The position numbers and the translations under genes are program-made. The notes under the pieces are model-generated. The model saw only the letters and a program-made list of their open reading frames with translations, was not told the origin of the DNA and did no database searches. Positions 56,401 through 64,000 of a stretch of 64,000 bases of DNA are shown piece by piece. The first letter of the stretch is position 1, and the number at the start of each line of letters is the position of its first letter. Source of the stretch: Metaphire vulgaris (Eukaryota; Annelida; Clitellata; Crassiclitellata; Megascolecidae); assembly GCA_018105865.1 (NCBI GenBank), contig CM030840.1:13409794-13473793 (forward strand). The letters are read 5' to 3'.

Positions 56401-58611
56401 ACAGACTAATGAATGCGTTGTTTACGATGGACTCTAGTCTAACCTACATGGCGCCATAACGCATGCAGTCATATGACATAATACAAGAATCTATCAAAAC
56501 AGTAAACAGATGAATTTCACGTGATTAACAGGTACAGACTCACGAAACCCAACCCAGCCCTTAATTTTTTTCAGAATCTGGACCAAATCTAACCCAACCC
56601 ATGGGTTGACCCAACCCATGGACAACTCTGTGTAGTCTGTAGAATATATAATATAGAAATCCACGGTATTTTACTTACTTGCAACGTTTGAAAAAACAGT
56701 GAACCAGCGACGCAGACTGGAACTATTCAAATTTTGAATCGTTGGATGTGAGTTATTTAGAGGTGCATGTGATTAACGTCAATTGTTATCTTAATGCGCA
56801 AATTCTGCCACGTAGAATTTATTAGCGAGCTAGCGATAGTCCTAGATCCACTTTGGTAGAATAGATATCAAGTAATTATTAGTTGGATTTAATAGTGGAT
56901 TTTACAAATTTACTTTAAGTTTAAAATTCTCGATCCGGCGCTACTGGGTTGGAGAAGCTTGTAATTTTGATCACAGTGATATTTGTAAACCTTGCTAAAA
57001 TATTATCCGTGACCATTGTGTTAAAATGTGTTTTGCCCCTCCTGGAAAATTTACGCGGCGTAACCGTGACCATTGTGTTTGTCCCTCCTGGTAAAATATC
57101 TGTGGGCGCCCATGATCGATGCCACTCTAAATCATATTAGAGTACGATACAGCCATGCAGACTATGAAAAAAAGTCGAATTTAGAAAGGATCAAAATTTA
57201 ATGTTCTAAAGTATAACTATGAAGGCTAAACTTAAATTGTTTCTGAGAGATAAGAAAATGTATCATACCGTAGACAAACAAGACACCGTTGGAGCTAGGC
57301 GATGGCTGAGATCCAGTGTTCAGAGTTAGAACATAGTATCCGGCATCTTGTGTTTGCACATCCCAAATATTCAGCGTGATGATTCCATTTGCGCGGTCAT
57401 AGTCGATATCTGTCTGTGGTCCTAGAGGATCGAGATTCTTTGAAGTTTCGTCTTTCGTATGCATTATCGAGTAATTGAAGAAAGTTCCAGAGACAATCCA
57501 CTGTAATTTGCAGTTATCTCCTTGATTTTTCTTTACTAAGGCCGGAGGTGTAATCGAAACCGTTTCTACAAATCAGGCGAAAACTCTAAGCTATTACACT
57601 GAAAATCTTGTAAAATCGCGCTAGACTGATCTGTGTTGAATAACATCACTATATGGAGTGATCTTTCTGGATCCGAACTCCTAAGTGCAGTTCAGAAGAG
57701 GAAACTATAGAGCTTACGCCTACTTATCGATTTGCACAGCCGACCGCCGCATAGCAACAATGGCGTGCGATGAGGCATGACAAGCTAAAAAAGTGGATAA
57801 AGAATAGCAGCTTCAAAAAGTGCTGTACCATATTTAGTCATCTGGAATCTTCTTTCATTTCATCATTATTTCCATAGCAGTGAATTCGTCGTATGACTCA
57901 TGAACCAAGAGATTTGAATTGACATCTATGCAATTACTAGAATTTTCAGACTACAATGGATCAGTTGAACTTGTATTTTACCAACTTTACCTGACAAGCC
58001 CTTTGGAGCAAACACGAAAGTTAGATTGATCACAAGTTCGATTTCCACTTTCACAAATATATTCGTTATTTTTCACATTGATTTGCAGTATTTATACTGT
58101 CATTTGCATTTAATTGCAAAGTATGAGCAATTGTCAAGTTTAAAAATATTTGCTTAAGATTTCGTTACATTTAAGCTAAAAATCCTGTGAAATCTAGTCA
58201 GTCTAGTCTTGGTTAGATGACATCGCTATTTTGAGTGTACTTTCTGGATCCGATCACCTATGTGCAGTTCATAATAGAAAACAACGGAGGTCCCGTATCC
58301 ATTTGTACAGGCGACCGCCACTTAACGACGATGGCGTGGTCCGTGATGTGACAAGCAAAAAATGGCTAAAGAAGAGCAGTGTCAAGAAAATACCATATTA
58401 GTCATTTGAAAGTTGTTTTTATTTGATATTTTTTCCAAAGCAATGAAAATTCGTTTAATACCTTTTGAACCTGGTGATTTGAATTGAATTCTGCGCAATA
58501 ATTATTAGTAGAATTTTCAATTTACAATGGATTATTGTGAGCCAGTATTTTACCTGAAAAACTTTTTGCAGCAAACACGAAGATCAGACTGACCACAAGT
58601 TGAATTTCCAT
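45147..58611 (-). CDS. receptor B: Ig/FN3 single-pass membrane protein (gene span)
   Basis: Minus-strand paralogue of receptor A. Exons in order: 58554-58611 (signal peptide), 57269-57565 (V-like Ig), 51390-51764 (canonical Ig), 49746-50054 (cysteine-free Ig-like), 48396-49029 (two FN3-like modules, one extra base), 46703-46845 (TM), 46252-46410 (tail, ITAM-like) and 45147-45300 (duplicate tail exon). Extracellular introns are all phase 1; TM-to-tail introns are phase 0, so tail exons are interchangeable in frame. Expected topology: type I surface protein of about 750 residues. Only the FN3 exon has a frame problem, so B is the better-preserved copy. Adhesion or recognition/signalling is inferred; no named orthologue recognised. 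Confidence 0.75.
46252..46410 (-). CDS. receptor B tail exon with ITAM-like YxxI-x8-YxxL
   Basis: Acceptor [28 protein letters not shown] then [27 protein letters not shown] and YTPL are separated by eight residues, which fits the ITAM spacing; SNYQGI alone also fits the ITIM consensus SxYxxI. 159 nt, phase 0 to 0 if donor GTCAGT (46251) is used. Otherwise it ends [12 protein letters not shown] at 46228, giving a short complete tail. Confidence 0.7.
46703..46845 (-). CDS. receptor B transmembrane exon
   Basis: Acceptor TTTTTTCCAG; (A)NENKS, then [20 protein letters not shown] with CLIV (about 24 hydrophobic residues), then basic [17 protein letters not shown]. Donor GTAAGA at 46702. Phase 1 in, 0 out. 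Confidence 0.88.
47340..47690 (+). mobile_element. decayed LINE fragment
   Basis: In shifting frames: [13 protein letters not shown]...GSHREDIEQ, later [18 protein letters not shown] and [17 protein letters not shown]. This is the RT region 'F.YLG..I......I..RI..A......LRRILGI...DR.RNE'. Antisense in a receptor B intron; many stops. Confidence 0.55.
47695..47986. mobile_element. hAT-type MITE (CAGAGGCAGAGCTAGG), 8-bp TSD
   Basis: A 292-bp element; ends CAGAGGCAGAGCTAGG and CTAGATCAGCCTCTG. Flanks tggcaaag and tggccaag agree at 7 of 8. Confidence 0.85.
48396..49029 (-). CDS. receptor B FN3 exon (two modules), one extra base
   Basis: Acceptor TTTTGTTTAG; (G)[22 protein letters not shown] with [12 protein letters not shown], and [17 protein letters not shown]: a clear FN3. 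The frame then ends at TAA after LMVRTPV. One frame over, [19 protein letters not shown] and [12 protein letters not shown] continue the second module to donor GTATTT (48395). The shift lies at about 48723-48726 and looks like an inserted C; 634 nt is one more than the phase allows. A donor at about 48418 (NTSG/GTGACA) is an alternative end. Confidence 0.78.
49746..50054 (-). CDS. receptor B Ig-like domain without cysteines
   Basis: Acceptor TTACATTTCAG; (H)[50 protein letters not shown] to donor GTTAAC (49745). 309 nt, phase 1 to 1. Shares RPFI, NW(S/T)F and YGNY with receptor A exon 4 and, like it, has no Cys. Confidence 0.85.
50528..50756. mobile_element. hAT-type MITE (CAGGAGTATTCAA), 8-bp TSD
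   Basis: A 229-bp element; ends CAGGAGTATTCAATT and CACTTGAATACCCCTG. Perfect duplication TTCTAGTG at 50520-50527 and 50757-50764. Confidence 0.92.
50906..51311. mobile_element. inverted-repeat element (GGACAAAATG ends) carrying a SINE
   Basis: 'ggacaaaatg' words at 50906-50940 are inverted as 'cattttgtcc' at 50965-50995 and 51287-51311. The SINE 50995-51270 sits inside. Confidence 0.45.
50995..51270 (+). mobile_element. tRNA-derived SINE
   Basis: agtggttagcgcactggcc (A-box region) and ccgtggttcaactcccgg (B box GGTTCAACTCC), about 50 bp apart, then a body shared with 31130-31385. Antisense in receptor B intron 3. Too long and mismatched to be a tRNA. Confidence 0.85.
51390..51764 (-). CDS. 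receptor B canonical Ig domain
   Basis: Acceptor TTTTGTAG; (G)[26 protein letters not shown] (first Cys), MYYSWYDG (core Trp), [32 protein letters not shown] (second Cys), ending SNKFTLN + c at donor GTGAGT (51389). 375 nt, phase 1 to 1, intact. Serves as the reference for the broken receptor A exon 3. Confidence 0.88.
51838..52173. mobile_element. truncated inverse copy of 40512-40920
   Basis: gggcccatccacaaatgacgt... runs as the reverse complement of the 40.5-kb element up to about 52173 (ttgaggggttctga) and lacks the last 100 bp or so. It abuts receptor B exon 3 by about 75 bp. Confidence 0.65.
53006..53440 (+). repeat. (TA)n arrays
   Basis: Several ta tracts (53006-53120, 53160-53180, 53250-53275, 53408-53435), some within tagac/tatag variants. 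Inside the 4.2-kb element. Confidence 0.95.
53690..53850 (+). repeat. 16-bp tandem repeat centred on CACGCGTG
   Basis: About ten units of ccatccagcacgcgtg with point changes (cacgagtg, aagcgtg, tacgtatg). Most units contain the palindrome CACGCGTG. Inside the 4.2-kb hAT element; Trp/Ala frames on either strand are by-products. Confidence 0.92.
54658..54909. mobile_element. nested hAT-type MITE (CAGGGACGTCATTT), 8-bp TSD
   Basis: A 252-bp element; ends CAGGGACGTCATTTGG and AAATGACGTCTCTG. Perfect duplication CTTCAAAA at 54650-54657 and 54910-54917. Within 52417-56630. Confidence 0.92.
55587..56251. mobile_element. nested hAT-type element (CAGGAATGGGCAAAG), 8-bp TSD
   Basis: A 665-bp element; ends CAGGAATGGGCAAAGTG and TTTGTGCCCATCACTG. 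Perfect duplication GTATAGGC at 55579-55586 and 56252-56259. gcggccc words at both ends are typical of this hAT end type. Confidence 0.92.
55910..56164. mobile_element. third-level nested hAT-type MITE (CAGAGCCGGCGCGTG)
   Basis: A 255-bp element inside 55587-56251; ends CAGAGCCGGCGCGTGG and CACGCGCCGGCTTTG. Flanks tctaaatg and tttaaatg agree at 7 of 8. Confidence 0.88.
57269..57565 (-). CDS. receptor B V-like Ig domain
   Basis: Acceptor GATTTGTAG; (E)[20 protein letters not shown] then [22 protein letters not shown] and NGVLFVY + g at donor GTATGA (57268). 297 nt, phase 1 to 1, open. It has the V/I-set outline (C..QW ... DAGYY), but after DAGYY the second Cys is missing, leaving only one Cys in the domain. 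Confidence 0.82.
57991..58048 (-). pseudogene. duplicate of receptor B signal-peptide exon, ATG changed to GTG
   Basis: Same 58-nt length, donor (GTAAAG) and reading as 58554-58611 ([19 protein letters not shown]), but the initiator is GTG. The flanking sequence about 57590-58150 matches 58168-58760, so the whole promoter-exon block of roughly 0.58 kb is duplicated in tandem. Confidence 0.8.
58554..58611 (-). CDS. receptor B exon 1: signal peptide
   Basis: ATG at 58611 gives [19 protein letters not shown] + g, donor GTAAAA (58553), phase 1. Hydrophobic core [11 protein letters not shown] and small residues before the expected cleavage site. The intact member of the duplicated pair with 57991-58048. 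Confidence 0.8.
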
Positions 58612-58729
58612 TTTCACAATTATGTTGGCTAATTTTTACAATACGATAATTTTCTTGTATTCTGCATTTAATTGCGAAGAATGAAAATCCGTACTTCCCA
58701 CTCAGAGATATTTCCTACCTCGCGCTACC

Positions 58730-58770
58730 TTTTATGATACAGTTGTGTATTACACAACTGTATCATAAAA
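58730..58770. promoter_or_regulatory. perfect 20-bp-arm palindrome in receptor B 5' flank
   Basis: 58730-58749 is the exact reverse complement of 58751-58770, with a single T between (core ttgtgta-t-tacacaa). It lies 119-159 bp upstream of the ATG at 58611. Position suggests a regulatory or transcribed-hairpin role, but it could equally be a MITE remnant. Confidence 0.55.
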
Positions 58771-58929
58771 GTCACTAAAACCAAGTCAACCATGGCAACT
58801 GTTAAGTTAACGCACACTAGTATGGAAGGTCGTGTCTTCATAAATATTGTATTCTGCAGGTAGCAACTGAGATTTATCACATCTAATTGAGGTATCATCA
58901 CTTTGTTTATAAAGCAAAATATTAATTTA

Positions 58930-60580
58930 CTAGGTGTTTACCCGTCAAAAATGACGGGAGAGATTGGCTGTTTTACCACCCGATTTTGCGCAAATGCAAT
59001 AGCATTTTGCGCAATTAATTGTCCTTAACTCGCCGCCTTTTCCTTCAACCGAGTTAACGCCCATTCGCAGGAATTTTCTGAAACTTGATAGTCAAGGTAA
59101 GTGTACTGATTTGGCAGTGTCGAACGACATGCAGTGCTTGATTCTCTTGTTTGCTGTGTTGCTTTTTCATGCCGAGCAACAGCCTTCTACTCATTCTCAC
59201 TTGAATGTCGCAAACCTCGTGAACGCTGGACTTTTTTGTTTTGCACGGAGGGTTAGAAAGAGGAATAAAAAAGCTAAACAATGGTGCAAACCTCATCTTC
59301 TTATCTCTTATATAGCCTGAGATGTAGCAAATTCAAAAAAAAATTGGAAACTTTCTCAGAATTTAAAACTTTCGCGAAATTCACCGATATAATACTTATG
59401 TTCAAACATTGGGGTCATCGGGTTAGAATTGATAGATCTTTCCAAAATGTCAACCGATTTTCAAACTTTTTGGTTTATTTTGTTCCTCTGACATCCCTTA
59501 ACAACTTTGCCGCTGACCAAAGTGGGGTTACCGCTGAAAATATTTTGCTAGGGGCTTTAAACGTTTTTTGGGGGGGAGAGGGTGATATTTTAGGCCGTAA
59601 AGTGGACTCTACCCCCAATTTTTTTTGCACGGACGGTTACAAAGAGGAATAAACAATCTAAACAAAGGTGCAAACCTCATCTTTTTAGCTCCTATATAGC
59701 CTGAGATATAGCAAATTTAAAACGTTACAGCAATCATTTCTGAAGAACGCGTTTCCAAAAATTAAATCCCTAGTACGGTGACGGCGTCTGAAAATGTAAT
59801 CCCCACTTGAGGGGTTAAGTTTAAAAAAACAGGGTTTGAGGTTAGGAAGGAGTAAATATATATATAATAACGAGGGTAGGGCATTGGAAGAGAGAAGGGA
59901 GGTTTGGGAGAAGGAAAGTGGGTTGTACAGGTTTTCAGAGCCGCGTTGTGTAGGTTTGGGAACGGATTTGGGGCCGGTGGGGTAGGGCGGAGCAGTGATG
60001 GGTTGGGGCCAGGGCGATTGGGAGAGGGAAGGGGATGAGAGAGGGGTGGGGAGAGAGAAGGGAACGGGGGTTTGGGGCCTGTCGGGCAGGGCGGGTATGG
60101 GTTGGGGCATGGGCGATTGGGAGAGGATGGGGAGAGGAAGGGATGTGGAGAGGAAAGGGAACGGGGTTTGGGGCCGGGGTGGAAATGGGTTGGGGCCGGA
60201 GCGATTGGGAGAGGGATGGGAAGAGGGAAAAAGGATGGGGAGAGGAAGGGGAACGGGGGTTTGGGGCCGGGGCCGGAATGGGTTGGGGTCGGGGCGATTA
60301 GGAGAGGGATGGGGAGAGGGAAGGAGGATGGGGAAAGGGAAGGGGAAAGGGGGTTTGGGGCCGAGTCGGGAATGGGTTGGGGCCTGGGCGATTGGGAGAG
60401 GGATGGGGTGAGGGAAGGGGACGGGGGTTTAAGCTGCAATTAAGACGCTTCGTTAAACGCTCCGTTGATAATAATACATTTTTGATTAAACAATATTTGG
60501 TTGTCAATGACAACAGCGTCTTGCAATACCCGCCGTGTTGCGGACGGACAGACGCGACAGACGGACATCGAGAATTATAT
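58930..60580 (-). mobile_element. Helitron-like non-autonomous element, copy 2
   Basis: Read on the minus strand: starts attctcgatgtccgtctgtcgcg, carries a C-rich minisatellite (59875-60430), and ends with hairpin CCCGTCATTTTTGACGGG, TAAACAC and CTAGT. A hairpin about 10 bp before a CTAG end is Helitron-like. Pro-rich frames of up to 225 codons are artefacts of the minisatellite. Confidence 0.6.
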
Positions 60581-60584
60581 AATA

Positions 60585-62523
60585 CTAGGTGTTTGCCCGT
60601 CAAAAATGACGGGGGACATTGGCTGTTTTACCACCCGATTTTGCGCAAATGCAATAGCATTTTATGACGGGGGAGATTGGCTGTTTTACCACCCTATTTT
60701 GTGCAAATGCAATAGCATTTTATGACGGGGGAGATTGGCTGTTTTACCACCCGATTTTGCGCTAATGCAATAGCATTTTGCGCAATTAGTTGTCCTTCAC
60801 TCGCCGCCTTTTCCTTCAACCGAGTTAACGCCCATTCGCAGGAATTTTCTGAACCTTGATAGTCAAGGAAGGTGTACTGATTTGGCAGTGTCGAACGACA
60901 TGCAGTGCTTGATTTCTTGTTTGCTGTGCTGCTTTTGCACGTCGAGCAACAGCCTGCTCTTCATTCTCACTTGATTGTCGGAAAGCTCGTGAACGCTGGA
61001 CTTTTTGGTTTTGCACGGAGGGTTAGAAAGAGGAATAAAAAAGGCTAAACAATGGTGCAAACCTCATCTTCTTAGCTCTTACTCAGCCTGAGATATAGCA
61101 AATTCAAAAAAATTTGGAAACTTTCTCAGAATTCAAAACTTTGGCGAAATTCACCGATAATACTTATGTTCAAACATTGGGGTCATCGGGTTAGAACTGA
61201 TAGATCTTTGCCAAATGTCAACCGATTTTCAAACTTTTTGGTTTATTTTGTTCCTCTGACATCCCTTTAGAACTTTGCCGCTGACCAAAGTGGGGTTACC
61301 GCTTAAAATATTTTGCTAGGGTGCTTTAAAAAAATTTTTTGGGGGGAGAGGGTGATATTTTAGGCTGTAAAGTGGACTCTACTCCCATTTTTTTGCTTTG
61401 CATGGACGTTTAGAAAGAGGAATAAACAATCTAAACAATGGTGCAAACCTCATCTTTTTAGCTCCTATACAGCCTGAGATATAGCAAATTTAAAACGTTG
61501 GGCCTACTGCAATCATTTCTGAAGAACGCTTTTCCAAAAATTAAATCCCCAATACGGTGACGGCGTCTGAAAATTGAATCTCCACTTGAGGGGTTACATT
61601 TAAAAAAGTAGGTATTGAGGCTAGGAAGGAATAAATAAATATATATATATATATATATATAATAACCGGGCAGGGCATTGGGAGAGGGAGGGAGGTTTGG
61701 GAGAAGGAAAGTGTGTTGTACGGGTTTTCGGAACAGCGTTGTGTAGGTTTGGGAACGGGGTTTGGGGCCGGTAGGGTAGGGCGGAGCGGTGATGGGTTGG
61801 GGTCGGGGCGATTGGGAGAGGTATGGGGGTTAGGAGAGGGCTGGGAGAGAGAAGGGAACGGAGTTTGGGGCCTGTCGGGCAGGGCGGGGCAGGGCAGGTA
61901 TGGGTTGGGGCCTGGGCGATTGGGAGAGGGGTGGTGAGAGGGAAGGGATGGGGAGAGGGAAGGGGAACGTGGGTTTGGGGCCAGGGCAGGGAATGGGTTG
62001 GGGCCAGGGCGGGAATAGGTTGGGGCCAGGGGCGATTGGGAGAGGGGTGGTGAGAGGGAAGGGATGGAGAGAGGGAAGGGAACGGGAGTTTGGGACCGAG
62101 CGGAATGGGTTGGGCCGGGGCGATTGGGAGAGGGATGGGGAGAGGGAAAAGGGATGGGAGAGGGAAAATGATTGGGAGAGGGAAGGGGAACGGGGGTTTG
62201 GGGCTGGAATGGGTTGGGGCCGGTGCGATTGGGAGAGGGATGGGGAGGGGAAGGAGGATTGGGAGAGGGAAGAGGATGGGAAAGGGAAGGGGAAGGGGAT
62301 TTGGGGCCGGGGCAGGGAAACGGTAGGGGCCTGAGCGATTGGGAGAGGGATGGGGTGAGGGAAGGGGAACGGGGGTCTAAGATGCAACTAAGACGCTTCG
62401 TTAAACGCTCCGTTGATTTTAATACATTTTTGATTAAACAATATTTGGTTGTCAATGACAACAGCGTCTTGCAATACCCGCCGTGTTGCGGACGGACAGA
62501 CGCGACAGACGGACATCGAGAAT
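60585..62523 (-). mobile_element. Helitron-like non-autonomous element, copy 3, head to tail with copy 2
   Basis: Same ends as copy 2, starting within 5 bp of it. The hairpin-proximal unit (gacgggggagattggctgtt..., about 59 bp) is repeated three times at 60606-60780. Minisatellite at 61665-62385; the 306-codon Pro-rich frame over it is not a gene. Confidence 0.6.
61637..61662 (+). repeat. (AT)n microsatellite in copy 3
   Basis: About 12 at units; a shorter version lies at the same place in copy 2 (59857-59870). Confidence 0.9.
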
Positions 62524-62596
62524 TATATATATAGAAGATACATCAGCTGAATTCCAAATTTAACACGAGCGCAATTTGAACGCCTTTATAACACAG

Positions 62597-62599
62597 ATG

Positions 62600-62638
<39 letters not shown>

Positions 62639-62640
62639 GC
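62597..62640 (+). repeat. (AATC)n microsatellite
   Basis: About 11 caat units, ending in caagcaag. Confidence 0.95.
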
Positions 62641-62687
62641 AAGCAACTCGATGTATTTCTATGTCGCCACTATCATAACGCCTAGGT

Positions 62688-62912
62688 CAGTGGTTCTCAG
62701 AGCCCCTTGCCTCGCGGACCACTTTTGAAGATCGAAAATTTCTCGCGGACCACCTGAGGAAAATCATGGCAACTGACAAGCAAAAATCCTTATCTCAACT
62801 TACTGAAATACGTCTAATTTTTATTAGCGTTCTTTCAAAATTCTGCCGCGTACCACTAGACCCCCTCTCGCGGACCACTTTTGGTCCGCGGACCACGGGT
62901 TGAGAACCGCTG
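62688..62912. mobile_element. hAT-type MITE (CAGTGGTTCTCAGAG), decayed TSD
   Basis: A 225-bp element; ends CAGTGGTTCTCAGAG and GGTTGAGAACCGCTG. Flanks gcctaggt and gcctatag share the first five bases. The terminal words match the 5047-5403 family. Confidence 0.75.
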
Positions 62913-63047
62913 GCCTATAGGACATCAGCTGATCGCGTACCAAATCCAGACCGAATTAGAACAAGGTCAGTGAGAGGTCAGCCATATCAGTGAGGACAAT
63001 CAATCTTCAGCAAATAGGAGGGAGACAAGCTGGAACGCTATAAGACC

Positions 63048-63161
63048 GACTCTCTCTCTCTCTCTCTGTCTCTGTCTCTCTCGGTCTCTCTGTCTCTCTG
63101 TCTCTCTGTCTCTCTGTCTCTGTCTCTGTCTCTGTCTCTGTCTACTCTGTCTCTGTCTCTG

Positions 63162-63229
<68 letters not shown>
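63048..63229 (+). repeat. (CT)n/(CTGT)n then (GT)n microsatellite
   Basis: About 150 bp of ctct/ctgtct followed by about 14 gt units. Confidence 0.97.
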
Positions 63230-63230
<1 letters not shown>

Positions 63231-63399
63231 TGACTCACGCGAGCGGCAGTTTCAATATTAAGACATTGCGATCATGGTAGAGAGAGGCCGTCACTAGTCA
63301 GTAGAAACGTCATCAGTCTTGTATCCCTTTTCCCACGACATATCGTGGACCGTCTCACACGGTTCACTACAGTTGGCGGAGAACCAGCTTATCGGATCT

Positions 63400-64000
63400 T
63401 TGTGGTGTACGTCATCCGTTCAATCCAATAGTTCTGCAAAGATTAGAACAAAGGGTCGGAGTGCGGGGATGTTGGATGAAAATCTGACAATGGTTCAGCA
63501 TGTCAACAAGGTTGTTGCAAGCAGTTTCGGCGAACTACGGAAATTGAGATCGATAATACCTACTTTGACACAAGAAGCGGCAAAGGTGTTAGTTCATGCA
63601 CTTGTAAGTACAAGACTGGACTACTGTAATAGCTTGTTGGTACAAATCAGCAAAACACAAATTCAGCGCCTTCAGGTGGTGCAGAATGCTGCAGCCCGCC
63701 TTTTAACAGACACAAAGAGGAACCAGCATATCACACCGGTTCTACGCGAATTGCATTGGATTCCGATCAAGCAGAGACTGATTTTTAAGATCATTTCCAT
63801 CGTCGATAGGTGTCTCCGAGGAGAGGTACCGGAGTACCTTTCCTGTGAATGTAATCAGTTGAGGTCGATGCACAGACCGTTCGGGCTCAGATCAGATAAC
63901 ACAAGAACTTTGGTCACTACTCGAACCAGCACAAAGATTGGCGATCGTTCATTTAGGACACTATAGGACCTTACTACTGGAATGCTCTCCCAGCGGAGCT
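63400..64000 (+). mobile_element. LINE reverse-transcriptase C-terminal region, runs off the window
   Basis: LDENLTMVQHVNKVVASSF, LVSTRLDYCNSLL, QLQVVQNAAARLLTDTKR (as RLQVVQNAAARLLTDTKR), ITPVLRELHWIPIKQRLIFK, GDRSFRT, then after a one-base shift GPYYWNALPAE. This is the standard 3' part of CR1/L2-like RT ('LDYCN.LL.G.....L..LQ..QN.AAR......LHWLP...RI.YK'). The shift and stop at 63964 make this copy inactive as read. Confidence 0.85.

Larger units (their letters stand above)
52417..56630. mobile_element. 4.2-kb hAT-type element with perfect 8-bp TSD
   Basis: Ends CAGAGTTGTCCATGGGT and ACCCATGGACAACTCTG, with inverted CCCAACCC-rich subterminal blocks (52445-52545; 56545-56615). Perfect duplication TGTAGTCT at 52409-52416 and 56631-56638. 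No transposase frame; the interior holds AT repeats, a 16-bp satellite and other nested elements. Fills most of receptor B intron 2. Confidence 0.88.

Noticed and set aside
61541..62461. 306-codon Pro/Ser-rich open frame (and the 225-codon frame at 59762-60439, 170-codon at 38977-39489)
   Set aside because: All lie on the pyrimidine-rich strand of the Helitron-like minisatellites; repetition keeps frames open. No domain, no splice context, and the complementary strand is open too.

Overview
The window is animal (invertebrate metazoan) genomic DNA. Genes are split by GT-AG introns of about 0.1-5 kb, introns and spacers are crowded with microsatellites, small DNA transposons and decayed LINE/SINE pieces, and coding exons are GC-richer than their surroundings. 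The short palindromic word aggcct in taggccta-like contexts recurs throughout; I associate it with marine deuterostomes (echinoderm, hemichordate, tunicate), but I cannot fix the species from sequence alone.

Layout. (1) 1-5740, minus strand: the 5' part of a DEAD-box helicase recognisable as DDX20/Gemin3 (four coding exons plus a possible extra 5' exon; the rest lies left of the window). Its exon 1 has an apparent 1-nt deletion in the Q motif. (2) 5740-11760: no gene seen; hAT-type MITEs with 8-bp target duplications, a piggyBac-like MITE, SINE-like copies and a perfect 24-bp-arm hairpin. (3) 11771-13190, minus strand: a KLF15-like factor, with an acidic N-terminal exon and a poly-Q plus three-C2H2-finger exon. 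(4) 13200-26255: no gene recognised; long simple repeats, hAT MITEs, a 133-bp direct repeat and LINE remnants. (5) 26256-38344, plus strand: 'receptor A', a secreted-signal / Ig-like / FN3 / single-pass membrane protein gene with damaged exons. (6) 38345-45146: Helitron-like and inverted-repeat elements, and a wrecked copy of a widespread uncharacterised gene family. (7) 45147-58611, minus strand: 'receptor B', a paralogue of A with the same exon order, facing it tail to tail; its largest intron holds a 4.2-kb hAT-type element with smaller ones nested inside. (8) 58612-64000: two Helitron-like copies head to tail with G-rich minisatellites, a hAT MITE, and a LINE reverse-transcriptase tail running off the right edge.

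The most interesting part is the A/B pair. Both encode signal peptide - V-like Ig domain - canonical Ig domain - cysteine-free Ig-like domain - two FN3-like modules in one exon (the second with a conserved CC...C motif) - TM helix - tyrosine-containing tail. Both show repeated exon duplication: the V-like exon in A, the signal-peptide exon and the tail exon in B. One B tail exon encodes YxxI-x8-YxxL, which fits the ITAM spacing; in its duplicate the second tyrosine is His. This suggests a diversifying immune or recognition receptor cluster. I cannot name the family from memory, and function is inferred from architecture only.

A recurring caution: single-base frame breaks occur in otherwise conserved exons of DDX20, A and B. 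An error in the assembly is at least as likely as three independent lesions.
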